The notes beneath the pieces are model-generated. The model was not told the DNA's origin, searched no databases, and worked only from the letters and a program-made list of their open reading frames with translations. A DNA stretch of 64,000 nt, taken from contig RWJK01001434.1 of assembly GCA_004335835.1 (NCBI GenBank), forward strand, positions 23,787 through 87,786, in the 5' to 3' direction. The position numbers and the translations under genes are program-made. Shown piece by piece: positions 11,801-23,777 of this stretch. Source of the stretch: Scenedesmus sp. ARA3 (Eukaryota; Chlorophyta; Chlorophyceae; Sphaeropleales; Scenedesmaceae). The stretch's first letter is position 1. Every line of letters starts with the position of its first letter.

Positions 11801-13843
11801 ATCATGCTCTTCCCGCTGCTGCCCTTCATCCTGGAGGTGGGCCTCATCATCTACTGGGTGGCAGTCACGGCCGTGCTGTACAGCGCAGGCACACCGACAG
11901 ACCACTGGCGGCCCGCCACGCAGGACCTGCAGCCGCTCAGCCTCAAGGAGCTCATGCTCACCAACAGCAGCCAGCCCGCGCCACCAGCAACGCTGAAGCC
12001 TGACACCACCAACATGACCAGGACGGTGAGCCATAGCAAGTGCAGCATCTGAGGCAAGCATCCGAAGCATAGTATCTTGTCAACAGGCGTCGCTGGTCAA
12101 TCAGTAGATTCCCCAAGATGTTACTGCAGCACTGCTTTGCAGCATACAAGATGGCTTGTGCCTGCAACCTGGCAGTGTATGGGGCTCAAAACTGCACAAA
12201 TAATCACCAGAGACACTACCCCTGCTGGCTTACAATCATGTGCTGCCTTGCTGCTGCTGCGGCTGCTGCTGTCGCTGCTTCATGCGTGCAGGAAGTGATG
12301 GACCTGTGTGCCAACTCCCCTGACTGCTACATCAGCTACGACTGGGACAACAGGCTGATGTACGCCTTCATCTACCACCTGTTTGGCCTGCTGTGGACCA
12401 ACCAGTTCATTGTTGGTTTCTGCAGTGTGGTGGTGGCGGGCGCAGTGGCAAACTACTACTGGGCACGCGGCGACTCAAGGAAGTGAGCATGCTGGCTGGC
12501 CATTGCAGCAGCTAGCTAGGACATACTGCGACAGGGCTGGTTTGCTGCAGGCGCTCATTTTTTTTTTGCAATAGTGGAGTACGCCAAGTTCTTGCACGGC
12601 TTGCCAGGAGCATTTGCACAAACCTGGCTGGCTTATGCATTCATGCTTCCTTCCTCTTGCCACCAGTGCCACCATGTGTGCATGCTGTGCTCAGCATGAG
12701 TGTCCGCAAACATCTGTTGTGCTTGTCGCCCTGCAGCCAGCCCACCTTCCCTGTGCTCAAGGCCATGCGCAACACGGTCATCTTCCACCTGGGCAGCATT
12801 GCCCTGGGCGCCTTCATCATCGCTGTCATCCAGTTCATCCGGCTGGTGCTGGAGTACGTGGACAAGAAAACGCGCAACCTGCAGCAGCAGAACAAGATTG
12901 CGCAGTGGCTGATGTGCATCGTGAAGTGCCTCATGTGGTGCCTGGAGAAGATCGTGGCTTTCATCAACAGGAACGCATTCATCCTGGTGGCAGGTGCGCG
13001 TGCTGACTAGCAACTGCTGAACAGATGCATGCATGAGCTGCAAGCAGAACTTGCTGGCCCATGTCCTGCAAGCAATATCCAATTCACTCAGGGTGACAAG
13101 CTCCTGCCAGTGTATGCGTTGCCTTTCTAACACTGCTGCTGCTGCTGCTGCTGTTGCCCACGCCTGCAGTCAAGGGCGGCAACTACTGCTCCAGTGCTGC
13201 CCGTGCAGTACAGCTCATCGTGGCGAACGCGCTGCGCCTGGCTGCCGTGAACGTGGTTGGCGACGCGCTGCTGTTCCTGGGCAAGCTGGGCGTGGCTGCC
13301 TGCTGCGGTGTGGTGGCGTTTGCCATCAGCAACCTGGAGTACTACAACAACCAGGACAAGTACCCTGCAACCTACCTGTCCAGCGGCATCATGCCTATTG
13401 CAGTGGCAGTGCTGGCAGGGTACATCGTGGCACAGGTACGGGCGGAGGTTGCATACAGTGGCATTATGTGATCAGCGATCCGCTGTGCTGTACTTGCGTG
13501 CTGCAGCAGGGGGATTGTGGTGAAAATGCTGGTAACCAGCATAACACTGTACATGTGGCATTCAGCTGTGATGAAGCTGTGAATGGCAGCCGCCTAGCTG
13601 CCTGCCAACGCTGCTACAATGCACCCAGCCACAAGCATACACACTGCTGCCCTGCAGATTTTCTTTTCCGTGTATGAGATGGCCATCGACACAGTGCTGC
13701 TGTCCTTCTGTGAGGACTGCGAGAGCAACAACGGCCACCCCAAGTGTGCGCCGCCTCTGCTGCTTGAGGCGCTAGGCGAGAAGGCGCCTGTGGAGGCAGG
13801 GCAGGACGCCCACCACCCACAAAAGCCTCAGCGACACAGGTAG
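8862..13843 (+). CDS. SLC44 / choline-transporter-like (CTL) membrane protein
   Basis: Ten-helix membrane protein of the SLC44 family, members of which carry choline or related organic cations across plasma and organelle membranes. Exons: 8862-8897, 9166-9268, 9443-9686, 9939-10071, 10281-10453, 10653-10860, 11069-11249, 11423-11541, 11768-12025, 12292-12482, 12737-12993, 13170-13435, 13658-13843; phases close to give 784 aa. It starts MGCC, as human CTL1 does: Gly2 could be myristoylated and Cys3/4 palmitoylated. The first helix (VLFLLLFVAYWVGMFIVCGI) is followed by a long Cys-rich loop, then nine more helices packed in exons 6-13. The C-terminal IFFSVYEMAIDTVLLSFCED is a family hallmark. 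The actual substrate cannot be read from sequence. Unlike several neighbours, I saw no duplicated exon ends in its introns. Confidence 0.93.
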
Positions 13844-15316
13844 AAAAAGCTGATTGTGGTGAAGGCTTAGGAGGCGGGCATGAGATGCGCGTGCCTGCAA
13901 AGGCAAAAGTGTTGCCTGGAGATCGTAGGCACCTTTGCAGTGCAGAATGTACCTGTGAGCAGCGGCTGGCCTACTAGTACTGGCAATGGTACGGTGGACA
14001 CTGGTTTTCATTCATACTGAATCCGTATGCATGGTTGGGATCATTGCAGACGCCTGTAGTGGCAGTTCCTGCTATTTTATAGCGAGGCCGGCTGTCATGG
14101 CAACTGTGCCCTGCCATAGGGTTTCCCTTCGATGCAAGTCCGCCAGAGCATGGATGCAATGGGCATGCAATAAAAATGCAACTACGATGCAACGATAAAC
14201 AGAATCTTGAGGAATCTAGGGGTAAACACCCCCTGCGAGCCCGAAAAAAGCCCGGATTCGGGTTTTGCATGTTCTAATATTATGAATACCTTTGTTCCTT
14301 CAGTTTCGCGGCCAGGCGCCCAGTAAATTGCGAGAAATTCACGATCGAATCTTGATTGCAATGCAATTGCAACGTGCGTGCAACGCTTGCCATTCGCGGT
14401 GGCGAAATTGCATCGAAAGGAAACCCTATGCTAAGTCAGGCCCTGAGGCTCAGCACGGTATGCTGGGCCTATGCAAGACTTTTTTGAAACCGCTTACTCC
14501 AGCAGCGTTGCATGTCAGTGCCTTCTTTTCGCATGCTGCAGGCTAGCTAACAGGTGAAATTCGGCCGACTGCACCAAGTGTGGTGTGCATGACGGCGCTG
14601 AGGAGAAGGAGCAGTACATCAGTGCAAATCTTTCTGTGGCTGGTGCAGCCATTGGCATGGGTGGAGTTTTTAGAAGCAAGGGGCGGCACTGCTTTTATCG
14701 TTCATTGATTGAGATGCATATGGTACATTCAAACAGTACTTGTCATTTGCTAGGGTTGTTTGATTTGAATCGAACAAGTGTTCTCCGACCCACGAGCACA
14801 TGGCAGGCATGCCGGTAGGCGAGTTATACAATTTAAACTAATGATTGGACTGAGGCCTGCATGGGATTTCAAAACCAACAGGACGCTCGTGTGACGCCTC
14901 CGAGTGCAGCACTTGCTGTAGATAAGCATAGTTAGACCGATAACACAGATCAAAACGACGATGAAGACAAATGAACCACATGACCACGGGTTGGAGGGGT
15001 TGCGATACTACAGAAGTGTGCTGCAGGTGCCTTTCAAAGCTGCACAGCTGCAGGAGGGGGCCCAGCTGCAGAGTGGAGCAGCTCTTGAGCATGCAAACAA
15101 TGTCAATTTGGTTTGCTTGCAGACGTACGCAGGCAAACAACCGTCTGAGGCCAATCTAGGTAGAGGACCTGCTTCAGGGTGAGCTGTAGGACGCAGTGTA
15201 TTCAAATCAGTGGTTACTGCTGTTGCCGCAGCTGCTGCTGGTGCTGCTCATGTCTCAAAACCTCAGCAACGCTGTGCTGTTACAGCAGGACAAGACCACA
15301 TCATGCAAGAAAGTGA
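13844..15316. other. Intergenic stretch without a supportable gene
   Basis: About 1.5 kb follows the SLC44-like stop. Short open frames here have no recognisable sequence or splice context. A short hairpin (CCCGAA at 14240-14245 pairing with TTCGGG at 14257-14262) lies about 400 bp after the stop. Unrecognised 5' exons or the promoter of the MSH6 gene may lie in the right part. Confidence 0.4.
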
Positions 15317-16615
15317 ATGCTGACGCATCGTCGCGCTCTCTGCTGTAGGTGTTTCCTGCAAACACAGGGGGCTGGGCATCTTGCAGGAGCACCAAGGCTG
15401 GCACAGGCACAGCTGCAGCAAGGTGGCCGCCTTGGCCGTGCAAACGGTGCCACTTCAGAGCAGCATCATGCTGGTCAACAGTGGCTTGTGCGGCAGCAGC
15501 AGCAGCAGCAGCAGGGACATCGCCTGGCAGAGCCGAGTTTGCTGACGGCTTATCCCGGCCAGCCTGTTGCTCACCAAGCACAGCTGCAGACAAGCCCAGA
15601 GCCCTGGCAAGCTCACCAGCAGCAACAGCAGCAGAACAGGCAGCAGCACCGCCAGCAGCATGTGCGACAGCATCAGCAGCTGCTGTCATCAAGTAGTTCA
15701 GCCTCGCAGGACATCAGCAACCAACAGCAGCAGCAGCAGCAGCAGGCAACAGCCAAGGGCAGCTGGGCATCAGGTAGGCCAGCAGAGGAGCAGCTCCTGC
15801 AAAGTCACCCAGCAGCTTGGCAGCAGCAAAGGCAGCAGAGTTGCCAGCAACATTATCAGCAGCAGCAGCAACAGCAGCAGTGGCAACAACAAGGGACTGC
15901 TTGGGGCCATCCGCCACCCTCAAGAGCATTGGGCTCGGGCAGCAGCTGCTGTCCTGCAAGCAATGCTGGTGGCACAGCTGTTACTGACAGCACTGAGGCA
16001 GCAGCCCCGCTTGCAGGAAAGGGCGGCAAATGTAATGATCATGAGCTGGATTATGAGAGCTTGTTGGCGGACGATTGGAGCCAGGAACAGGACCAGCAAC
16101 AGCCTCACCAGCAACAGCAGCAGCTGCTGCAGCAGGCACGTCCAACCCAGCAGCACCAGCAGCAGCAGCCACTGCAGAGAGCTGCACCTGAAACGGGGTC
16201 AATTGCCGCAGGTAGCCATGGACCTGTTAGCCTTGGACAGCTGCTGCCTGGCATGATCAATCATGCACAGCAGCGGCAGCAGCAGGGGCAGCAGCAGCGG
16301 GACCAGCAGCAGCGCGGGCAGCAGCAGCAGGGGCAGCAGCAGGCGCAGCAGTGGCAGCAAAGGCAGCAGGCACACTCTAGCAGCTGGGAGCAGCAAGCCA
16401 ACCTGCAGCATGGCAACCAGGCACAAATGATGCCTGAGCAGCACAACACGAGACAACTGCAGCAGCAGCAGCCTTCAAGGTATGCACAAGCAAGGCAGGG
16501 GCTCCACAATGCCACTCCCAGGCCCGCTGCTGGCACAGGACATCCTGTGCTTGTGCCGCCAGAACAGCTGCAGCAGCAGCAGCAGCAGCAGCAGAGCCAA
16601 TACCAGTACGAGCCC

Positions 16616-16653
<38 letters not shown>

Positions 16654-19600
16654 CACACCCATCAACTGCCATGCTGTGCGTGCCAGGTGTGCACAGCTGC
16701 TGCACAAGCTGTCTCGCTTTGCAGCAGGAGATGATGACGTGCTGGAGCAGCAGGCACCAGCTGGCACTGGCAACAGCTCCAGGCTTGCTGGTAACAGCAG
16801 GAGTGCAGGTGCTGCAGGCACAGCAGCAGCAGCAGGGCCTGCAGGAGGGGCCAGCAGCAAGCGCTGGCCATGGCTGGCTGCTGAGCGCAGAGATGCAGAA
16901 GGCAGGACACCAGGTGACTGAGTTGTTCGATTAGGCGGCTTCATGGGCGGCTTGCACTGGCCTGCGCCTCATAGTATTCATGACACACCTGCAACTTGCT
17001 TGTTCAACATCGGGAGCTTTTTAACACTTCTGCTGCTGCTGCTGCTGCTGCTTCCCCTGATGATCTGCGTGCCCTGCGCACCTGCAGGCAGCCCCGGTTA
17101 CGATCCCAGCACCCTGCTCATCCCGCCTGCTGCGCTGGCCTCCATGAGCGAGTTCATGCGCCAGTTCTGGGGCCTCAAGGCGCGCGCCATGGACATCGTG
17201 CTGTTCGTGAGGCACGGCAGGTGAGGTCGGAGGTGCATGCGTGGATGCCTGCCATTGTATGAGCTGTGCGGGACCTGAAACTGTTGTTTGGACAGCGGCG
17301 CGCCTGATTTGCACCACGCGGTCCTGTATCGCGCCTTGCTTGGCCGCTTGCTTTGCCTTTGTTGTGCACGTGGTCGTTGCAGTCAGGGCACGGCACTTGG
17401 GCAGTACTTCGGGCCATGACGCATAGTGTCCCCAGGCCGGCCACCCAGCCACATATGCTTTCCTGTCGCTGCCTTCCCTTCTCTTACTAACTTCATCTGC
17501 CTGCTCCCCTGCTGCAACACTGTTTGTTGGCGTTGGCCCGTCCTGCACTTACTTTACCAATCTGCCGCTGAACCGCTGCGCCAGCTTCTACAACCTGTTT
17601 GACGTGGACGCTGACGTGGGGCTGCGCATCGGGCTCAACCTGAGCGGCCCGCCAGCAGCCAACTTCTGGAAGGTCAGCCAGCACACCACCAAAGTAGCGC
17701 TTGATAGGATAAGATAGGGCATGTGCAGCAGCGCCGTGACAGCTGATGGCCATTCAGCAGTTGCATTGGTGCTGTCGCCACAGCGTATTCACTATAGTGG
17801 CGCACATCTGGTGGTGATGACGATGTGTGTGTGCAAGTCTGGGGTGCAGCGTGGCACTATGCACGGCTCTGCAGTCAAGTTGCCTCAAATTTCCTGTGGT
17901 GTGGCTGGCTGTGCTTGCAGGTGGGCTGCCACAAGGACTACTTTGCAACCTGGTGTGCCAAGGTGAGCAACAGCACTGCAGCAAGCCAGCGCTGCATGCA
18001 GCCATCTGCCAACTGCTAATCAGCGGCAGCACATGCACAAATTACACATCTGCCGGGACATCCAAGTACGGCTCTAAAGCATAGTAGGGGTGCTGCTCTG
18101 GGCTGCTGCCTGTCCACTACCGCTGCTGCAATGAACCAATAGATACAACCAAACACAATCGTACGGAACGCAAATCAATGGTTTCCTGCAGGTGCTGGCG
18201 CAGGGCTACAGTGTGGGCCGTGTGGAGGAGATGCCAGCAGCAGCAGGCCGCGCCAGGGGCGGCAGGCTGCTGGAGCGGCGGCTGGTGCGCATCTACAGCC
18301 CTGGCACTGCAGTGGAGGGGCTGCTGGCGGTGAGTGGCGCTGGTGGTGATGATGTGAATGTATTCAGAGGGCACATTTGTTATCATTTGTGTGGGGCATG
18401 GGTTTGTGGGAAGGTGCCTGCATGCGTGCTGTGTTGCAGCATCAGCAAGGACTTGCAGCATCTGCTGGGCGCGATCTTCTCGGGGTGTCTGTCTGTTGCT
18501 GGCAGTAGTCAGTGGTGACCTGCATGTGCCTGCTGCTTGCTGCTGCAGGATGACTTGGACCACAGAGTACAACCCATCCTGTGCATTGTGGAGCTGCCAA
18601 TAAACAGCAGCAGCGACACCACAAACCAACCGCAGCATCAGCAGCAGCAGCGCAAGGCTGGACACAGCATGTGGGGAGCGCCAAAGTGTGCCCCAGCAGT
18701 AGCACCGCCACTAGCAGTCGCAGAATCAAGTGGGACTGTCATTGGCCTGTGCCTGCTGGATGTTGCGTCAGGGCAGTGCCATGTGGGCAGCTTCAGCACT
18801 GCAGCTGGTGACTCCCGAGCAGCGCTTGCTACTGCGCTGCTCATGCATGACCCTGTGGAATGCATTGCGCTGCGTAACAACCTGCATGGCGCCACAGCCA
18901 CACTCGTCACACGGCATTGTGAGCTCAAGGGCTGCTCAGCACCTGGTGCAGCGATCGGTGGCAGCAGTGGGGCTGCAGGAAAGCACGTGCCAGGCCTGTC
19001 ATGGCTTCCTGCAAGCGCTGCTGCAGCAGTGCTGGGCAGTCCAATGCAGCTGCTGGCAGAGCACCTGCCTCCGCAGGCTGCGCAGCAGCTGCAGGCGCTG
19101 CTGTCAGGCCCCAGCAGCGGCGCAGCTGCTGCTGCCGCTGCCGGGGCGTTGGCTGTGTGTGTGCGGCAGCTGCAGCGCTGCAGCCTGGCGGCTGATGTGC
19201 TGCCTACGCTGCAGCTGGCTGGGCTTGACGGCATGGCCACAGCAGCAGCGGCGGCACAGGGGCCAGGTAGGTTGATGTGCTGCTGCTCAGCAGTGTGTGC
19301 TGTTGCATTGCATGAAGAACTGCAGTGTGCACTGTGCCAGCAGCTGCAATCTGCCAGCGCTGTGTTTGACGAGCTCCGTGTGCATATGCAACCTGATCAT
19401 GTGTTGCACAACACCTTGCGTTGTCGTGACATGATGTGCAGATATCGCTGCTGCTATCAGCCTGTAGCAAAAGCCAGATCCTGCCCTCTATGCACCACAT
19501 GGCTTGCCTGCAACATGCTGCCAACATACCTGATGGCAGCAGCACACACAACAGGTAGTATGTGTGTCACCCTAGTAGCTCAGGCTTGTTCTCATGCTGC

Positions 19601-22497
19601 TGCGGCGTCCATCCTGCCACCTTGCACTGCTTGCAGCACCAATGCTGCTTGATGAGAAGGCTATCCTCACACTGGACCTGCTGGCTCCCAGCAGCAGCGG
19701 CGCAGGTGCTGCTGCAGTGGGCAGCAGCAGCAGCAGTGGTGCAGAGACGCTGCTGCAGCTGCTGGACCGCGCAGCGAGCCCGGCAGGCAGGCGACTTTTG
19801 CGGCAGTGGATCTCCAGGTAAGCAGGGGACCTGGGTATACGCGTAGGTGCTGGTTATGAACCTTCCTTGTCTTGCCAGAAGTGCAGTGCTTTGTTGGGCG
19901 TCTTCGTGCCCTTGTCTTCAGATATAAGTTAGGCTATTGACGACCGTAATTGCAGCGGCCTGCACACAGCACCTCATGCCTGTCTGTTTCTTAGCTCTGC
20001 TGCTTTTGCCGCTCATGGCCTGCAGACCACTGACAGTGGTGTCAGCCATTGAAGAGCGGCTGGATGTGGTTGACACCTTCCTGGCACACCCTGCGCCAGC
20101 AGCCACGCTGCAGCAGCACCTGGCAGGCCTGCCTGATGCTGACAGGCTGCTGCCTAAGGCCGCAGCAGCCCTACGTGCCCTGCAGCAGCAGCAGCAGCCT
20201 GAGCAGCAGCAAGGCGGCCACATGCAGTTGCAGCAGCAGCAGCCGCTGTTTGACCCTAATGACACGTGTGCTGTTGAGGCGAAGAGGGCAGCTTGGAAGG
20301 CTCTGATAGCACTGCCAGCCTGCTTGATGGGGTGGGTGGCTGCACACGCCAGCTGTAGCAGCGCGTAGAAATGAGCTGCATGTGTAAGCACACCAAGTGA
20401 TGTTCCACATTGTGTCAGAACTGTGCATGCACCATGTGGAAACAACACAGCCCAACCATGCGTGTTTGGTGGTATGCTGGTGATCCACTGACGCCTGCTC
20501 TGCCGCTGCTGCTGCTGTGCGGGCTTGCATCTTCCAACACCTTCCAATGCTCAGGTTTGTTGAGGCTGTTGCTCTGATGAACAGGCAGCTCAGCCAGCAG
20601 GGAGTGGCCACTAAGAAGCTGCCGCTGCTGCACAAGGCAGCGCTGGCAGCAGCAAAGGCAGCCATACCTGCACAGCGCATCTTCCAGGTGCTGAATGGTG
20701 CCCAGTGGGCTAAAGCAGGAGGGGCTGCGGGTGCCAGCAAAGACCCTGCTGGCATGGGCGCTCCAGGAGTGGCAGGCAGGCAACCACGCAACAATGCAGG
20801 AGATAGCAGCAGCAGCAGCAGCAATGATGGCGGCTTTGGGCATGTGCAGCTTGCGCCGGGTGCTGATGAAGCAGTTGATGCAGCTGCAGGAGCTGCGCAG
20901 CAGCAGCAGGCAGAGTTTGATGCAGCCGTTGCAGATGTGCTGGCAGCGTACGGCAGCAACCCAGGCTGCGGCGGTACAACAGCAACAGCACGCGGCTTTG
21001 CATCCCACCAGCTGCAGCGGGGCACTGCGCTGGGTGCTGCTGTGCACCGTGCCTTTCTTGGTGATGCACAGCAAGGCGTGCTGTGCCTAGTGGTGCGGCC
21101 GCCACCAGGTACCAATGCTGCGGCAGCTGCAGCGTCTCGAGACTTCCAAGGCTATGGGAGCGTGCAACAACAGCAGCACCAGATAGGAGCTCATATCTGG
21201 GTGCAGCAGCTGCTGCTGCCTGGACATGTGCTGCTGAAGCTGGAACCTGTGGCAGGATCAGGAGTAGCTGCTGCTGCTGCAGGACCAACTGCAGCTGGCA
21301 GAGGTAGGGGCAGGGGTTCCAGGGGCGGTAGGGGCAAAGGCCGCAACGCAGCAGCAGCGGAAGTGTGTGATGAGGACGGCTTGCTGCTGCTGCAGCTGGA
21401 GGTGCCAGAGCTTGCATGCCTTGCTGAGGAGCTGCAGCAGGCTCAGCAGCAGCTGGCTGCTGCTGCTGCAGCTGCAGTTGGCAGGGCGGCGGCTGCCTTC
21501 TTGGGCAGTTATGGCATGTTTAAAGCCATGGTGGCAGCAGCAGCAGAGCTGGATGTGCTTGCTGGCTTTGCTGCCTTAGCTGGAAATGCAGCGGCAGGCT
21601 CATTCAGCAGGCCGCGCTTTGCAGCAGCTGGCACAGCGCAGGCTGCAGCAGCAGCAGGTGCTGGCGCAGCTGCAGGCAGTGGAGGCTCCTCGCCTGTGCT
21701 GCAGTTTGATGGGCTGTGGCATCCGCTGATGGGCCAGTCTGCTGCGGGTGGCAGCGGGGGCTGTGTGGTGCCGAATGATGTGCAGCTGGGCGGTGACAGG
21801 CCGACAGCAATGCTGCTGACAGGTGAGAGGGTTGCAGCTATTCTACAGCATAATGCTGCGTGGTGTATGTGACAGTGGCAGCCTGGTTTTGGCAGATGGT
21901 GGCAGCAGGTATGAAAATACAAGCAACGGGCCTGGTGTATTTCAGGCGTTGGCGTACCCTGCTGGGTGGGCGCTTGTTTGCCAGAATCCAGCTGGCATCA
22001 AACTTCCACCAGCAGACCACCATTTGCAACAAGCTGTGACTACTCATATGCACCACACTGCTTGTGTGCTGTAACTTCTGCCTGCGCTCAAGCCGTAATG
22101 CTTGCTTGCTGTGCCCGACCCCGCTGCTCTTACAGGTGCCAACATGGGTGGCAAGTCCACGCTGCTGCGTGCCGTGTGTCTGGCTGTGATCATGGCGCAG
22201 TGCGGCTGCCACGTGCCTGCAGCTGCCTGCTGCCTGAGCCCGGTGGACGCAACCTACACTCGGCTTGGTGAGGGGCTGCCTGTAGATTACGATATCATGT
22301 TGTTTAGGGTCCACACATTCTGATGCCCAGCAGAGGCTTCCGCTTCATGTGGCTGCGGAAGCACCCCTGTAGTTAGAGATGCCAGAGTGACCTGTAGGTA
22401 GCATTGCTGGTAATGTTTCCACTAACCATGTCGTCTGCCTATGCTGGTGCAGACCTGTAGTCCCGCCATCAAGACGATGATACTCATCTGCTCGTGG

Positions 22498-22535
<38 letters not shown>

Positions 22536-23085
22536 GCCTGCAGGCGCGTCTGACGCCATCATGTGTGGCCACAGCACATTCATGGTGGAGATGAGTGAGA
22601 CTGCCGCATGCCTGGCAGCAGCAACGCCAGCCTCACTCATTGTATTGGACGAGTTGGGGCGAGGCACCAGCACACACGACGGCTATGCAATCGCATTTGC
22701 AGTCCTGCAGCGGCTGGCCTGCCCCGAGCAGCAGCAGCAGATGCAGATGCAGCACATGCGACAGGACCACGCCTGGCCCAGCAGCAGCAGCAGTAGCAGC
22801 GCGGCGAGGCCCCGGCTGCTGTTTGCCACGCACTACCACCGCCTCAACAGTGAGCCGGAGTTGAAAGGCCACGTGCAGTGCTGCCACATGGCCACAGCGT
22901 ATGACAAGGCATGCGGGCGGCTGGTGCACCTGTACAAGCTGAAGCCTGGGGCAGCACCTGCAGGCTCCAGTGGCATAGAGGTGGCTGCACTGGCTGGCCT
23001 GCCGCAGAGCTTGGTGCACAGGGCAGCGGCAGTTGCTGCTGCTATGGAGGCGCAGTATGAGCATCCACCCGTGCGGCATGTGTAG
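15317..23085 (+). CDS. MSH6: MSH6-type DNA mismatch-repair ATPase
   Basis: MutS homologue; MSH6 pairs with MSH2 (MutS-alpha) to recognise mispaired bases. Exons: 15317-16913 (start uncertain), 17088-17220, 17585-17672, 17921-17962, 18192-18329, 18549-19266, 19637-19817, 20026-20331, 20555-21822, 22136-22267, 22544-23085, giving about 1714 aa versus 1360 in human. Exon 1 is a ~530-residue Gln-rich region with no PIP box or PWWP domain that I could find. MSH6 begins at [10 protein letters not shown]. Walker A (GANMGGKST), the [11 protein letters not shown] loop, Walker B ([16 protein letters not shown]) and ATHYHRL are intact. The mismatch wedge reads [14 protein letters not shown]: Phe is present but the usual Glu (F-x-E) is Asn. 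The lever/clamp part in exon 9 is diluted by Ala/Gln/Ser runs and an [15 protein letters not shown] basic patch. MSH7 is an alternative, but I favour MSH6. The first exon may start upstream or be spliced. Confidence 0.9.
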
Positions 23086-23447
23086 AGCGAAAAATTATCC
23101 AGGTTCAAGCATGCAGGGTGCATGCACGACAGTCATGTCTGCGGCTAGTGGCAAGTGCCTTTGTGGTTTTGGGGTCGCTGTGGCTGTGGCTGCGACACAC
23201 AGCTGGGTTAGTTGCCAAATGACATGCAGGTCAAAAGGCCAGCAGTGATATGGAGGACCCGTGACGAGTCTCCAGCACTTTCAGCTTGCATGGTGGTTAG
23301 AGACTGTTTTGCGCTTTTGGTCAGGTCACGTTTGCAACAGCATCACGCGCGAGACTGATGTCAGATGACATCTGACATGTCATGACGAACCAGTCTTGCT
23401 GACTGATGTCACCTGCCGGTGCTGACAAGGAGATAGTGAGACAAGCT

Positions 23448-23531
23448 TGACTCTGGCGGGAATTGAACCCACCACCTGGTGCACATGCACTTGCATGCGT
23501 GTGCGCAGGGCTCAGACCACTGAGCAGAGCC
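23448..23531 (-). tRNA. tRNA-like element (probable tRNA pseudogene or tRNA-derived element)
   Basis: Read on the minus strand, a 7-bp acceptor stem (GGCTCTG at the 5' end with CAGAGTC at the 3' end, one G-U pair) and a T-arm (GTGGG-TTCAATT-CCCGC) are clear; GGTTCAATTCC matches the Pol III B box, and TGCTCAGTGGTC resembles an A box. The two usual bases between acceptor and D-stem are missing. The middle holds a long GCATGCA/TGCATGT hairpin instead of a normal anticodon arm, so no anticodon can be assigned. It may be a decayed tRNA, a class II tRNA with a rearranged arm, or part of a SINE. Confidence 0.5.
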
Positions 23532-23772
23532 GGTGCTGTCGTGTTGTTCGAGCTTTGTGGCCAGGCCCCGTAGCAGGTCGATGCCGTCTAACGCAACCCG
23601 CAAAGGAGAGGTGCGACACGCCTGATTAGGGTTTCTTAGACACCACGCCACCCTAACAACAACCGAGCATGTATTTTTTTGTTTTGTTGCGAAATAAATG
23701 TGGATGACAAGGTCGCCAGGCGTCGGGGGATGATCAGGGCTTGCCTGCAGGCAGCATGAAAAGCAGGCGAGT

Positions 23773-23777
23773 TGTAA
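23773..23777 (+). terminator. Possible poly(A) signal of MSH6 (TGTAA)
   Basis: First TGTAA noticed after the MSH6 stop, about 690 bp downstream. Assigned by motif and position only. Confidence 0.3.

Noticed and set aside
15349..15696. Alternative frames in the Gln-rich exon (Ala-, Ser- or Leu-rich)
   Set aside because: CAG runs read as Gln, Ser or Ala in each frame; only the Gln frame continues into the MSH6 domain in phase.
18537..19652. Continuous open frame through MSH6 intron 6
   Set aside because: The stretch 19267-19636 has no MSH6 similarity, and splicing G/GTAGG to TTGCAG restores family sequence in phase; the open frame is chance.
20171..21115. Long minus-strand open frame opposite MSH6
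   Set aside because: Antisense of a GC-rich coding exon; composition is Ala/Cys/Ser low complexity and lacks motifs, while the plus strand carries a conserved gene with matching splice phases.
17088..23085. Gene as MSH7 or MSH2 instead of MSH6
   Set aside because: The aromatic Phe and YDPSTL entry exclude MSH2; MSH7 cannot be fully excluded but the layout and GASD..STF block fit MSH6 better.
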